From: Zygnema cylindricum
Lineage: Eukaryota > Streptophyta > Zygnematophyceae > Zygnematales > Zygnemataceae
Direction: 5' to 3'
Length of the DNA: 64,000 nt
Assembly (NCBI GenBank): GCA_037447655.1
Contig: JBBHKE010000595.1
Span: 62,001-126,000, forward strand
Shown: positions 22,905 through 34,547 of the stretch, one piece after another
How the letters are laid out: every line of letters begins with the position of its first letter
Position numbering within the stretch: position 1 is the stretch's first letter
Notes under the pieces: generated by a model
The model's input: only the letters and a program-made list of their open reading frames with translations
What the model was told of the DNA's origin: nothing
The model's database searches: none
Made by a program: the position numbers and the translations under genes

Positions 22905-23899
22905 GTTTTGAGACAACTGCTGGCACTGAAGATGAAAAAGATGCAGCAGTAGTCATCGTAGAACAAAACAAAAAAGGAAGCTTCCACAAATACCGATGGC
23001 TGAACAGCAACTTTGACAGACTATAACTTTCAGAAAAATGATCCAATGGTCTTGAAAAGTTACCACAGTTTAGATAACATACAAAAAAACACACAAATTT
23101 TCAATGAATTCCGCTCACAGATCTGGAGATATGTAGAAATGAAATTACATAAAACTGAGTGTACAGTTTTCATATCATTTGTTCCTAATGAATCAAATTC
23201 ACTAAGTCCTTCTATACACCGAAACTACACTAAGCTGTACGGAGGCATTCCTGCCATACATATAACATTCTAACACAACAAATAGTATGAGTATACCTGT
23301 GTACTGAAGGTATGTCATAAACCACATTCTCAACACTAAACAACTAATTCACTACAAACAAAATCTTATTTTACCAACTATTTACACCGAAGTTCAGACA
23401 ACGTAAAGTGATAGTGATCTAGTCATGCCTCGTCAGTATTTGTTAGCGGCGGCTGTCAGCCGTCCGACTAGAGGATTTGGCACCATAGAACTGACTTCAC
23501 GAAGTCTCGTGGTCCTGCCGAATTTCCGTACGTCTACGGAGGACATACTCACGCATTTCTCTCAAGTGACGACGCGTGTCCCAAGTGTGAATGAACCGTG
23601 AACTCCCAACTTCAGTGTCACACTAACTTTGGTAACCACTGAACCGAACTCAACCAAAAATAGCTTAAGTCCTGAATAGCTCTCTCTCCCTCACAGCAAA
23701 TGCATAAAGAGGACTAAAGCTTTCTAAAAACAACACTCTCTTCTAGCCAAAGAACATTATGGATGGGTATGTTTTTTGCAATATTCAGACACCATCGCCA
23801 ATGAAATTCTATAAGCTCTATTGCCACACAGAATTTGCACATCCAAATAAGCTTATCTAGATAGTGCCGACTCCAAGTTTATATAAACACAAATGATTA
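22905..23899. other. Unassigned spacer
   Basis: Short frames on both strands with no recognisable domain. tgtacggaggcattcctgcc near 23237 resembles tgtacggaggcataccagcc near 47286, hinting at a shared repeat. Nothing else is visible. Confidence 0.35.
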
Positions 23900-24650
23900 A
23901 ATCTTTGACAACCAAAACCCCATTACAGCTTCACCCCTTTGAAAGAAGACTTTCTGTGTGCTCAGTTCCACACAGAATGCAAAATTAGAATATGAGATTT
24001 GGCACATTCAACCACTTTGACTTTCCCTTCTAAATGCAGCCACCCTGGCAAGCAAAACCTCTGATTGAATACCCCCTTGTATAGGTTGGACTCCCTTGAG
24101 TCCGCAGCAAAAGGAATCATTGAATATGGTCAACTGAATTGATAGTTATGGCTGGCCAAAGTTTGCCTTTTGTACAGATGCTCTCTTAAAGAGGCAGCTA
24201 CCTACCAGAAATATTCTAAGTCCTATTCCCTCTTTAAAACTCTATCTACTGTTGTACGGCACCAATCACATTAATGTGTCGTACAAAAAGTACAATTGTA
24301 TGTGTACTTTCAGCACGGCCATCGTACCATATGGCCGAAATGTCGACACATGTCTATCCGAATTTGTTCTCATAATCTCCGGAGTTGCCGAAATCTGATG
24401 TTGACGTGCCACGTGTCACTTGATGTGAAAATGACCGGAAAACGCCAAAAACACATATTTCGCGATCGCGGCGCCAATTGTGGCCGTCCGATCAAATCCG
24501 ACTATATTTCTAGCCGTTGAAAATAGACGCGCGGTATTTGTTTCGCGGGCAAAACAAATGCGCGGTATTCGTTTCATACAATACATAAAACCGTACTCCG
24601 TACTATGTATAGCCGTATCTAGGCACTACGTATATATTTCCATTTGAATG
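23900..24650 (-). mobile_element. Diverged LTR of the family-D copia, inverted
   Basis: Read on the - strand, this region follows the same order of landmarks as 56510-57400, the leader of copia element D. These are a GC-rich block with tgacacgtgg, a run with gtacaaaaagtac, gccagccataac, then ctcaagggagtcc. No coding part is attached on its gag side (left), so it is a solo or truncated LTR. The ends could not be placed by eye. Confidence 0.5.
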
Positions 24651-26476
24651 AACTAGTCCACGTGTAACTAGATAAATATTTATCAAACCCCATATGTGTT
24701 AGTACAAGCCTTAGACTAAATGCATAAAGCTATCGGCTATCAAAATCTTGACGGACGGTAGGTACCAGGATCAAATCTTAGGTCCGTCAATATACTTTTT
24801 AGTAAACCTACCATTTATCTACACCTGTCTCTCTAGAGAGCTTAGGTAGCCATGGCTCTAGCTCCCTTTCCAGCATTCAGTGACTACAACAAAAGTGGGG
24901 GCTTGGAGAAAGGAGTTAGAGGCAAACTACTTCTGCTCTTTTTCTATCATAATAAAGACCTAGAAAATACTGAAATATCACCAGGCGACATTTGGAGTTT
25001 TAAAAAGGTTCCCCATTTGAGTACTATTTTGGTCTATTGGTGTTCAAGTGCAAAGTTTTAATTGGATTCGACATAGTAGCCTAGACATGATGGCACCACG
25101 TCTACACTGTAAAGCTATATTTATATGTTGTCACATCGACATTAGCAAATTGGAGATATTATTTTATCAATAGTTGGACATAACGATTGTCGAAAAAATT
25201 TCTTACGATCTTGGTGAAGAATACCAGGTTCTCTCGTAGTGAAAGGGAGCAAGATTTTTTGGTAAACGATATATACTTCTCAAAAAGGTATCGCTAAGTG
25301 ATATATCAAACAGGTTATCACCATTTATTAATTGTCACCTAAATCAACGATCCATCGCCGACGGTATTGATAGCTTGAAGTGTCCTTTCGTTTAAGCATA
25401 GCCTGTTGTAGATTTTTATAAATTTAGTAATTCGGTTTCGATGCAACACTTGTTGTTTGTCATCGAATTCAAAGTTCGACTCTTTTATCACCACTATTGT
25501 GGCTTTAATGGTACTATGTTTTTTTAATCCGTTTACAATTGGGAAATTAAACGAGGGTCTCAACCCCTAAAATCAACCAAAAGAAGATTTGGGTGTGACA
25601 TATCATGCTCAACAAGACCTTGTATATCAATTTGTGCCATTTGCAAGGAAGATTTTAACCACTTTGTACAAGTTGTTTGAGGATTTTCTACCTTCGTAAT
25701 TGTGCATGTAAAACATTTGAATATGGAGGAGCTCTTTACCGAACCTCCTCACTATTTTTAACCATCAACTTGTATCGGTCGCTCCTCAAAGGGCAAAAGT
25801 CGCGGCTCTCCTCCAATGAAGCACGGTGCAGATTATAAACGTGCTCTCGAAGGCTTCCACCAGATCATCCAATCCACGCTAACTATCTTCAAGCTTGTGG
25901 ACTTTAATTTGTTAGGGTTGTGGGTAGTGTTATACATTAGATTTTTTCTCTTTGAGGGTAGTCATCTTTTGTAGTTCTAATTAGTATTGGTGCTTACTTT
26001 TTTAGTGAGTGTTGTCTTTGTTATTTCTTCTCTATGCCTTTACCAATTTTCTCTTGGCTATTGTAGTTTTTAAATGTGTTTTTTTACACTCTTTTTTACC
26101 CATATGGTTATTCCCTCTCACTTTTGGCAATAAAGCGATATCATTTTTCCATGTTTTGTTTTTTTTTACTATCCGTGGGTGGCTTACGAGTGATTTCAAT
26201 TGCTATTTTTCAAAGTATTGAAATTTATCCAGGTTTGTTTGTTGCCAGGTGAGATATGATTTTCGTAAATATATAAAAAAATCTCTTATTATGATAGGCC
26301 AAAAACGGTTGGGAGTGGAAAAAAATACATTAGTATAAATTGTCAAACAAGGAAATGAAAGGGGAAAAGGTTTTAGGGTGTCTTACCAAAAGGGTATAGG
26401 AGAGGTCCTCGTCAGATAGGTGCACGACTATCATGGTGCACTTTTTGGACGACAATTTGACAGTGCTAATCTAGTC
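24651..26476. other. Unassigned spacer
   Basis: Only short frames without domains. Near 25260-25320 there is a small cluster of gatatat/tatcgc words similar to those in the introns at 14.0 and 19.0 kb. I see no gene. Confidence 0.35.
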
Positions 26477-26910
26477 TTACATGGATTTCGTCAACTTTTT
26501 CATGGATTTAAATAACGCTTGAATTTGAATTCGGCGGGCGGTCCATTTGGTTTGAGTATAAGTCGGTTGAAGACGATTCGAAGCCTCGACAAAAGAGCAA
26601 GCGCCACGAATAAGACGAGTGCACTCGATAGGAAGTGACATCACTATGAGAGCGTGCGCATCCTCATCCTTTTGTAGCCATGTTGCTATTACCAACTTTT
26701 TTTTAGCTTTTTCTACAAGTGTAGAGGAAAGGATAAGAGGTTTTGAAATTTCTATAAAGTGGTCCCAAATCTTCTCGTATTTGAAAAAATGCATGTCTGA
26801 AAAAGACCGATCATATAAGTTTTGGACATCAAACTTCTAGATGTTATTAGAAGTGGCATGGCCAGGCGCATAACCTATTACAGGTGGATTGGCAAAAGCC
26901 ATGAAATTAT
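26477..26910 (-). pseudogene. gag: Copia gag relic (UBN2-type)
   Basis: On the - strand a frame from about 26910 reads MAFANPPVIGYAPGHA, then after a stop FDVQNLYDRSFSDMHFFKYE, KIWDHFIEISKP, and WLQKDEDAHALIVMSLPIEC. This is the layout of a copia capsid (W..KD..A...I..SL). It ends in KSMKKLTKSM, the usual site of a LxxLKM motif. No protease, integrase or LTR is attached, so it is an isolated fragment. Its sequence is unlike the gag of elements A-D, so it represents another copia family. Confidence 0.6.
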
Positions 26911-27261
26911 ACACAAGAGAAATAACAATGTATTGGAAAGAGAAATTGTTATGTATTTTGGGATGATTTCATTAAGTGAGAATATTCACTTATAAAATAC
27001 ATAGTGCTAATTACTGTGAAGTTTAATTACTGTGATTTTACGTACTTGACACTACGACTAAATTCTAATGTATGTAGTCCACATTCCAACATATGTAGTG
27101 TAGAATAAAGGATTGACTTTGTGACGGCAATGTACAAAATTAACTAAAACGTAAAGTAACGACGTAGAGTCAAGCGACAGAAAGTACGACAACACAAACA
27201 AAATACAAAAGAGAATCACAACAAGTAGAAATAGACATATGTAGAACAAAGAGTGAGACGG
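26911..27261. other. AT-rich spacer
   Basis: No coding or repeat structure stands out. Confidence 0.35.
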
Positions 27262-27480
27262 TGATCAAAGGACTTGTAAATAGGGCGGCAAAAGTGGACC
27301 GACGCATGTAATGACAAGTGACGGGTACGGACAAAGACCAAGAGAGAGAATGTACCGACGCATGTAATGACAGATGACGGGAACGGACAAGACCAAGAAA
27401 GAGTCGCCCAAAGGACTTGTACGTAGGGCGGCAAGAGTGGACCGGCGTATGTAATGACAGGTACGGACGGGACCTGGAGA
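27262..27480. repeat. Nested tandem repeat (about 146 bp, with 28-57-bp subrepeats)
   Basis: aaaggacttgtaaatagggc near 27265 recurs as aaaggacttgtacgtagggc near 27411. Within and after each, accgacgcatgtaatgacag-like subrepeats occur at about 27298, 27355 and 27441. Not recognised as a known element. Confidence 0.75.
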
Positions 27481-28054
27481 GACAAAAATTGAACCAATAA
27501 AATGACCCTTTAACAGTTCAATGATTGATAGCCGCGGGAAATCAGGTGGGCCATGTATTTTATTTCGCACGTAATAAAGAGGCCAAACTAAAAACATAAA
27601 AAACTGAAACTGCCCTAGAAAAGTCGAAAAACTTTTTTAGATGTAGAATGAAGGAAACCTATTTCTCCAATTCGGGAGAAAATCCCAAAAGAGTAATGAC
27701 ACTCGTAAAAGAGTCTCACGAACTTTTAGCCTTCTCGTACTTTTTGTTCCTTCTGTTTGTACTCAGATCCACAATCCGACATGTGTGTACGGAGAAAAGA
27801 TGTTTTAAGAGACGAAAAAAACATCAACGCTAATTCCGATTCACGGTTGTACGTACCCAAACGTACAAGAGGTGTACATGTCAAAGTTGACCATTGACAA
27901 TTTGTCGCTTTCCGTATGCGGCATGGTGCGGAAAAGACAAAAGACAAGATTTACAACAAGGTTCAAAAGTAGGCGTTTTATCGTAGGCCTTTGGTCGGCG
28001 CCTTTATCGTAAGTTGTGTTATGGGCTTTTCATGTGATCTTCTTAGATCGCTAC

Positions 28055-28165
28055 TTTTATCAGCGACCGTCCGATGGTCCGAATGTGATGGCTGGTCCGA
28101 ATGTTCTAATTGGTCCAATTTTTGGTCCGAATATTTTAATTGGTCCGAATAGGTCCGAATACAAT
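28055..28165. repeat. Short ggtccgaat tandem cluster
   Basis: Six or seven copies of ggtccgaat or ggtccaatt at 10-25-bp spacing (ggtccgaatgttctaattgg and variants). Confidence 0.7.
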
Positions 28166-28701
28166 ATGGGTCTTAAGGTCATATTGTATGTTCTGCATAC
28201 AATAGGCATATTATATGTGCCTACTTTCACCTACTTTTGGACTATGATTTACAATGGTAAAATATAAGCATTAGACACGTGGAGGTCACCGGGTCCGCTC
28301 GATTGAAGGTTAAACACAAAGAGATGAAAATATAACCTATGTTCAGAACGATCTACATAAAAGGTACTGTACTTTCCAGCATTCTCATATATAGACGTGG
28401 CGTGAAATGTCACGTGTCTGAAAAAGTGCGTGGCATGCTGCGGCCTCTCACGAGCGACGAATTCGGCTAGATTCATGAAACAGCCAATACCGATAAAAAG
28501 TTCATCGAATCTTCAGGTTTTGTCTTTCTTTGACAGGTAACACATATTGTACTTCTGCGTACGAAGTGAACAAAAAAGCTGTACGATTACATACATAGGG
28601 TACAACGAAAATGAAATAGCAATAAAAAAAAAGTGGCTCGCAACTGTAATTATTAAAAAATAAATATTAGAAATTAACACAATTTTTTTACAAGAACAAG
28701 C

Positions 28702-28773
28702 GGGTGTTTGGTCTAGTGGTATGATTCTCGCTTAGGGTGCGAGAGGTCCCGAGTTCAATTCTCGGAACACCCC
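28702..28773 (+). tRNA. trnP-AGG: tRNA-Pro (AGG)
   Basis: A 72-nt intronless tRNA gene. The acceptor stem GGGTGTT (28702-28708) pairs with AACACCC (28766-28772), with C73 as discriminator. The anticodon stem CTCGC/GCGAG encloses loop TTAGGGT with anticodon AGG at 28734-28736, which decodes proline codons after A34-to-inosine editing. Box A (TGGTCTAGTGG) and box B (GAGTTCAATTCTC) are intact. Upstream caagaacaag supplies the CAA start motifs typical of plant tRNA genes. A T run (attttag, then ttttttt near 28820) may terminate Pol III. CCA is not encoded. It looks functional. Confidence 0.97.
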
Positions 28774-29119
28774 CTCTCCCGGGCACGGCTTGGACAAAAA
28801 ACCCACATATTTTAGATTTTTTTATTCCATCAAAATAGATTCATATGGGATTGGAGAGTTTTCTCCAAAAAGGTTATAAATTTTTCACCGTTCGTCTATT
28901 GTTCAACTCACGATAAATTGATACACACACAGTTGATATTGTCATAAACGATTTCTAATGTATGAAAGCTTGACTTGTAGGGTTCAGCGATATGATTTGT
29001 CTATTTAGTAAACACAACTTACAAAGCACATTTGTTGGGAATGTTTTTAAAACTCTTCAAAATATCTGATTAATGTAATGAGTCCTTTTGACATGGAATT
29101 TCAAAAGTTCTGAAAAAAA
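28774..29119. other. Spacer 3' of the tRNA gene
   Basis: AT-rich with T runs; nothing else is visible. Confidence 0.4.
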
Positions 29120-29207
29120 GCTTGAAAACCCTGAAACCCTGAAACCCTGAAAAACCCTGAAAAACCCCACAAAACCCAAAAAACCCTAAAAACCCTAAAA
29201 AACCCCT
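29120..29207. repeat. Interstitial telomere-like repeat
   Basis: Degenerate CCCTAAA/CCCTGAAA units (ccctgaaaccctgaaaccct, later ccctaaaaaccctaaaaaac), about 11 in number. They abut the outer edge of the inverted repeat that starts at about 29208. Plant-type telomere DNA is (CCCTAAA)n; these units have drifted in A-run length. Confidence 0.8.
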
Positions 29208-30760
29208 GAAAGGCATCAACCTTGATTCAGGTAAAGCAAGACATACAAAAGGTGTGGACAACAAACCTTTTTTATTACATAGTTTTATTTTTACTTTTGC
29301 TTATTAAAAAACATTTTCTACACATGAATGACTCATTTGACACTAAGACTGATTAATAAAATTCTACCAGGGAGATGAAAAATGTATTTATAACCGATTT
29401 TTTCTGGTTTTCATGAGCATTTTTTTACTTTTTCCTCAAAATACCGATTTTTTTATGGTCTTCATGGTCAATTTTCTTTTATTACTTCAAAAAATCATCT
29501 ATCAATGTCAAAATACACGTGGTATTTTTTTTTTTTGAACAAACCATACGCATTTGTGCACACTTTTGACGGGTAATAATTATCCAAATAAACAAAAAAA
29601 ATGTAAAACCAATTAAGAAACTCGTTAACATATAGGTAAATAAAAAGAACAAAACACCATAGCAAAGGGCTTCTGTCACCATCCCCTCCTCCCCAACCCC
29701 TCTTTGCTAAAAAAAAAAAAAGTATAGTCCGCAACCAATGAAGGAAAAATAACCTAGATAAAATAAAGGAGGAAACAAAAACAAAAATGTCATGTTCGCA
29801 CATCAGATTAATGCCACTTTCAATGCCCCTAACCCTTTAGCCCCTCTCCTCTACCAATTCATTATTTTATAACTAAACATTCTTAAACAAATAAAAAAAT
29901 AAAAATAGGACAATTTAGCATTACAAAAGGAAAATACAACTCCTACAATAAAAAATCAAATATCGCCGATGAAAAGTCAAAAGATATGTATGTTTTTCTT
30001 ACATTTTTTCTCATTAAAAACTAAGATGTTATTTTTAAGCATCTAACATCTTTTTTTATTGAGTATCATCCTTTCATCTCTTTTTATTATTGTTTATTTT
30101 TTATTATTTATAATTCATTGTTACTCTTATTTGTTATTTCCATTATCGATTATTCATTGGAATAGTTTTTTAACATTTCTTGCCATGATTTTCTATTATT
30201 TACTGGCATTGTTGTTACTACTCTAATTAACAGTTACTAGTATATTTGAAGTTTTTTTTTAATATGCTATCTTATGATTATTAGAACAATTATTATCACC
30301 GTTATTGCTATTATTATTATTCGTATTTTTTACTTATTTTACTTTCATCCTTATTATTTTTGTTACTATTCGCATTATTTTTACGATCCTAAAAAGACAT
30401 GCATGAAAAAAGTAATCCGCAAAACCAATATAAAAAAATCCACTTAAAAATAAAAGGGAGATTACATTTATTAAATGCAAGGTTTTTCAGTCCGAGTTTA
30501 GTTCAAAGACAAATCCCCCTTGTCTCCCAGCCAATTTCGGCCTCTCTTCCTCCACCCCTTCCTCCATAGATGCACTTACATTTTCTTTGTTAAATTCTTT
30601 TAGGTATAAAAAAACAAAAATAAAACTTCACGAAGAGAAAATACATCCAAAAAAAAAAAATCTAAAATGTCAAAGTAAAACTAAAGAAAAAAATGGATAA
30701 TTGTTAAAGCACTCTTTGTATTAATAAATAATGATAAATAGTAGGAAACAATAATAAAAA
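29208..30760 (+). repeat. Left arm of a large inverted repeat
   Basis: Its reverse complement matches 30960-32043 in order. Matched landmarks are ggcatcaacc (29211) with tgatgcc (32034), acgggtaataattatccaaa (29570) with its complement at 31690, and ccgagtttagttcaaag (30494) with the complement near 31210. cctctcttcctccacccctt (30541) pairs with 31152-31177. The arms have diverged and the left arm is longer, so it is old and has indels. Short T-rich frames inside are not genes. Confidence 0.8.
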
Positions 30761-30959
30761 ATAGTAATTTGAATAAGAAAATTTAAAAATATTAGTAAGT
30801 TACAATTACTGTAGTCATAATAATGACAAAAAGAAGAGATAACAACAGTAATAAAAACCACAAATTGTAATAAAAATCAATTAATAATAAAAATGATAAA
30901 TAAGAAAAAATGATGTTAGATAGCATTTGTCTATAATCATAAAAAACAAAAAAAATAAT
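30761..30959. other. AT-rich centre of the inverted repeat
   Basis: Spacer of about 200 bp between the arms. It is AAT-rich with no open frame or recognisable motif. Confidence 0.6.
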
Positions 30960-32043
30960 GCTAATAATATTTTATAATTAACAAAATTTGTGGAGGGAAT
31001 TAATAAAAATGAAAGTAATAAAATTAATGGCCTCTTTGGTTTTACTTTGACATTTAAGATATTTTTCCTTTGGAAGTATCTCTTTGTAAAGTTTTATCGT
31101 TTGATTTTTCGTATTTTAAAGAGTTTTAACTTGGAAACTGTAAATGAATCCATGGATGAAGGGGTGGAGGGAGGGCGGAATTGGCTGGGTGACAAGGGGG
31201 ATTGTCATTGAACTAAACACGGACTTAAAAAACTTGCATTTAATAGATGTAATTTCCCTTCTGTTTCTTAGTGGATATTTTATATATTGGTTTGCGGATT
31301 ACTTTTTCATGCAATAAAAGAAAGAGGGGGGAGGAGTGTGACAAAAACCATGTGGTGACGTGTTCTTTGGTTTTTTGGTTCTTTTTCCAATATTTTCTTT
31401 TTGATTGGTTTTGGCACAATAATTATTCCTATATTATTATTAGAATTTCATAAATCAAATATTTATTTAAAAAATGCATATTTAATATTTAAAATATTTA
31501 CATGTAACTACCTTTTTAATGTCTATTTAGGGTCATAACAATGGTATTAATAATAAAAATAATAATAAGGACCAAAGAAAAATAAATAAAAAATATGAAT
31601 AATAATAATAGCAATAACGGGGATAATACTTTTTTTAATTGTCATAAGCACAGAGTTTAATATATTGTTTTACCATTTTTTTGGTTTATTTGGATAATTA
31701 TTACCCGTCAAAAAGGTACAAAACTGCAAGGGGTTTGTTCCAAAAAGGAATATACCACGTATATTTGGGCATTGATGCATAATTTTTTTGAAGTAATATA
31801 TGAAAATGACCATAAAAACCATTAATTATCGGTTTTTTGATGCAAAAATGGAAAATGCCTGTAAAACCCGAGATTATCGGTTCTAAACACATGTTTGCTC
31901 TCCCTAGCAGAATTTGATGTGAAATGAGTGATTCATGTGCAGAAATATATTTTAATAAGCAAACTTCAAGTAATTTTACGAAAAGGTTTGTTGTCCGCAC
32001 CTTTTGTATGTCTTGTTTTTTATGAATGAATCTTGATGCCTTC
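30960..32043 (-). repeat. Right arm of a large inverted repeat
   Basis: Inverted partner of 29208-30760 (landmarks in that entry). Its right end is followed within 30 bp by the intron and start of a decayed LRR/EGF exon copy. The stretch aaacacggacttaaaaaact next to a GGGGGATTG run resembles the flanks of MITE-like plant elements, but no terminal inverted repeat or target duplication could be defined. Confidence 0.75.
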
Positions 32044-32133
32044 TTAAACATGTTTATTTTTTAAGACGGGTTATAATGGATATTGATGGCTTGTCGAGTA
32101 ATTTTCTTTTACGATGGCAAACCATTTTTGCAG

Positions 32134-32203
32134 TGAAATTCATAGTAACTACTTCACCGGGCCGGTTACCAGTGTCAACGGGCACCCACAATGCGGCAAA
32201 TTA
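32134..32203 (+). pseudogene. Truncated copy of the LRR/EGF exon
   Basis: A tttttgcag acceptor is followed in phase 2 by EIHSNYFTGPV, then NGHPQCGKL, aligning with DISNNYFTGPI and GHPNCGEL of the exon at 19823. About 60 nt of the preceding intron also match (atggatattgatggcttgtc against atggattttcgtagcttacc). Homology ends at about 32203 in AT-rich DNA, so the Cys-rich domain is missing. It is a remnant of a second copy of the LRR receptor-like gene. Confidence 0.7.
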
Positions 32204-32261
32204 TTCTTTTTCGTTTATATTTTTATTTTTTATTTTCATTGTTAATGGATCATTATACATG

Positions 32262-32345
32262 TACGTATATATATATATATATATATATACATATGTATAT
32301 GTATATATAAATATATAAATATATACATATATATATATAAATATA
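32262..32345. repeat. TA microsatellite
   Basis: (TA)n runs with ACATATGTATATG interruptions, about 80 bp. Confidence 0.9.
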
Positions 32346-33149
32346 CACATATAAAGACACAAATATACACAATTTGTTGAACTTTCGATTATTATTTTTC
32401 AGTATGTTTCATAAATGCGTCATTGTTTTCATTACTATTTTTTATGATTATTTATTACTATTAATTGTTACTATTTATTCTTCTTTACTGTTATTGATTA
32501 CTATCATTATATAATTTAATATCATTTATATATTTATACTAGTGTTAACTACATAATATTTAATATGATAAGTTTTTTTTTATTGATTATTATTTTTTTT
32601 CTTATTTTTATATTTTAATGTATTTTTTTATTATCATTAGTCAAAAAACATATGTGTACATATGTGCAAATATATTTATATATAGTAAAAAAAATAATCA
32701 TTATTTTTCATTATGTTTTATCTTAGTTTTTCATATATATATATATATATATGTGTGTAAATATATATATATTGTTTTTACGATCTGTTATTATTTATGA
32801 TTATTTTTACGTTATTTATTGCTTTTTGTAATTGTTGACGACACTTATTCTTGTGTTTTGTTTAAACTACTCCTATTTGTTATCATTAACAACCATTTAA
32901 TATACATCTAAATTTATAATTTATATTTTTTTCATTTACTTTAAATATATTCTATGTTTTTATTATTATCTATCATTACTAAATTTTATATCATAATTTA
33001 ACATTGTTCCTTTTTTTTTTTAAAGTGACATTTTTTGTTTTCTTTTTTTTCCCTATATTATTAATCTTTTACCATTATTTTTGCAAACTATTTATTATGT
33101 TTATTTTATTTGTTTATTATTGTCTATTAGTATTCGTAAACCCTATGCC
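32346..33149. other. AT-rich spacer
   Basis: TTA/ATT-rich, resembling the reverse complement of the AAT-rich introns of the LRR array. No gene is visible. A second TA run lies near 32734-32775. Confidence 0.5.
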
Positions 33150-33640
33150 TCACTCACCCACTCCTTTCCATCCCTCCCCCTCTCTCTCGCCCTCCCCTCT
33201 CCCCCCCTCCTATCCACCTTCCCATATTCCTCTCTTCACCTCTCCTTTTCTCCCCCTCTCCCCTCTCTCCCTCTCCCCCTCTCTCCCGTCCTCACCCTTT
33301 TCCCTCTCTCTCTCCCTCTCCCTCCCCCTCTCCGTCTCCCTATCCTTTCTCCGTTTTCTCATCCTCTCTTAATCCCACTCCCCCTCCCTCTTCCTCTTTC
33401 TCTCACTCCCCCTATCGCTCCCCTATCCCCCTCCCCTCTCCCCTCTCCCTCTCCATTCCCCTCTCCTCTTTTTCTCATTCTCACTCTCCCTCCCCTCTCC
33501 GCCTCTCCCCCTCCTCTTACCCACCGTTCTTGATCGCCCTCCCCCTCTTCGTCTCTCTTTCTCTCCCTCACCGCCTCTCTCCCTCTCCCCCTTCATTCCC
33601 CTCTCCTCCATTCCGCCTCCCCACCCGTCCAAAGTTTTGA
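33150..33640 (-). repeat. Pyrimidine tract, about 490 bp
   Basis: Almost pure C/T on the + strand (ctccccctctcccctctccc type). It is the complement of the purine tract at 12330-13005. It lies just 3' of the inverted LRR exon, as the 12.3-kb tract lies 3' of LRR exon 5, so both probably descend from one LRR-plus-tract segment. Confidence 0.85.
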
Positions 33641-33673
33641 TGCGCAACACAACCATAGTGTCATATGTTTTAC

Positions 33674-33745
33674 AAGAATTGGAGGGATGTTAGTTGACCG
33701 ATGGACGATGGAATGCTTCCACTCAACTGGTTGCGAGATAGATCC
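33674..33745 (-). CDS. Inverted LRR exon (72 nt, phase 2)
   Basis: On the - strand an acceptor cacag is followed by exactly 72 nt encoding DLSRNQLSGSIPSSIGQLTS followed by LQFL, then a donor gtaaaacata. Frame and phase match the + strand exons, and the framework is intact. The exon is therefore a displaced, inverted member of the array. It could belong to a second LRR gene on the - strand, but its 5' side (33746 onward) shows no further LRR exons before element B. The donor is weaker (gtaaaa) than in its sisters. Confidence 0.65.
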
Positions 33746-34068
33746 CTGTGACAAAAGATATCAACAAAACCAATCATAAAATAAAAGTAAAAAAAACAAA
33801 TTGAAAAAGAGCAAGTATGAAGGAACATTTTTCAACGATAATATTTTAAATAAGTATTCACTTCAAAGACAAAAACCTTAAAAGTAAACGTCAAAAAATC
33901 AAAGAGAGGATCATCAGGCGAGAGGCTCTGGGCAGAATCAAAGGGAAGGAAATCAGAAGATAAAGATAGTGGCAAATCCGGATCGGCAAATGGACGTCGA
34001 AGGTCAGGCAAGGTAAATAGGAGGAGGTGGTGGGAGATCGAGGAAGAGGAAAAGGGAGAGGGAGAGGC
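33746..34068. other. Spacer left of copia element B
   Basis: The last ~50 bases before the element are purine-rich (gaggaagaggaaaagggaga type). A short - strand frame here (33832 onward) has no recognisable domain and runs into the LTR. Confidence 0.45.
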
Positions 34069-34520
34069 TGTAAGGATCGATACACTCAAAGGTAGAAGAA
34101 AGATAGAGTATTGCGGAAGCAAAAGACAAGAAGAAGAAAACACTCTAGCAAAAGACAAATATATTTCACCGGAAATTTTCCCCTTACAAAAAGATTAATG
34201 TCCTCCAAACGACTAAGTCCTAAATACTTCATATCAAGCAGGCAAAGTACTACTCAAGCGACGTCGTACAAAAGTACGCCGCGCGAACCAATCAAAACAA
34301 AGTACCAACGAAACTACATAGAGTACGCGGTACCGTACAAAACAAACATACCGCCGTACAATACTAGGGTACCAACGTACTACGCATGCAACACCAAAAC
34401 CAAACAAATAAAACTAAACTAATCACGCCACGCCAAACAAAGCCTCACGTAAACTATATAAAATATAATAAAATACGACACTCAACAAAACTGAGACGTT
34501 GCTTCACAAAGAAATTAACA
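34069..34520 (-). repeat. 3' LTR of element B
   Basis: 452 bp, starting tgtaaggatcgatac and ending attaaca on the + strand, so TG...CA bounded. Near-identical to 39483-39937. Confidence 0.95.
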
Positions 34521-34534
34521 ATCCCCCTCTCTTT
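34521..34534 (-). promoter_or_regulatory. Polypurine tract of element B
   Basis: On the - strand AAAGAGAGGGGGAT lies directly before the 3' LTR. It is the expected primer for plus-strand DNA synthesis. Confidence 0.85.
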
Positions 34535-34547
34535 GTGAAACCCCATC

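Noticed and set aside
22783-23273. Overlapping frames with possible host protein
   Set aside because: No domain, a 37-bp tandem duplication inside, and frames open on both strands. Not supported.
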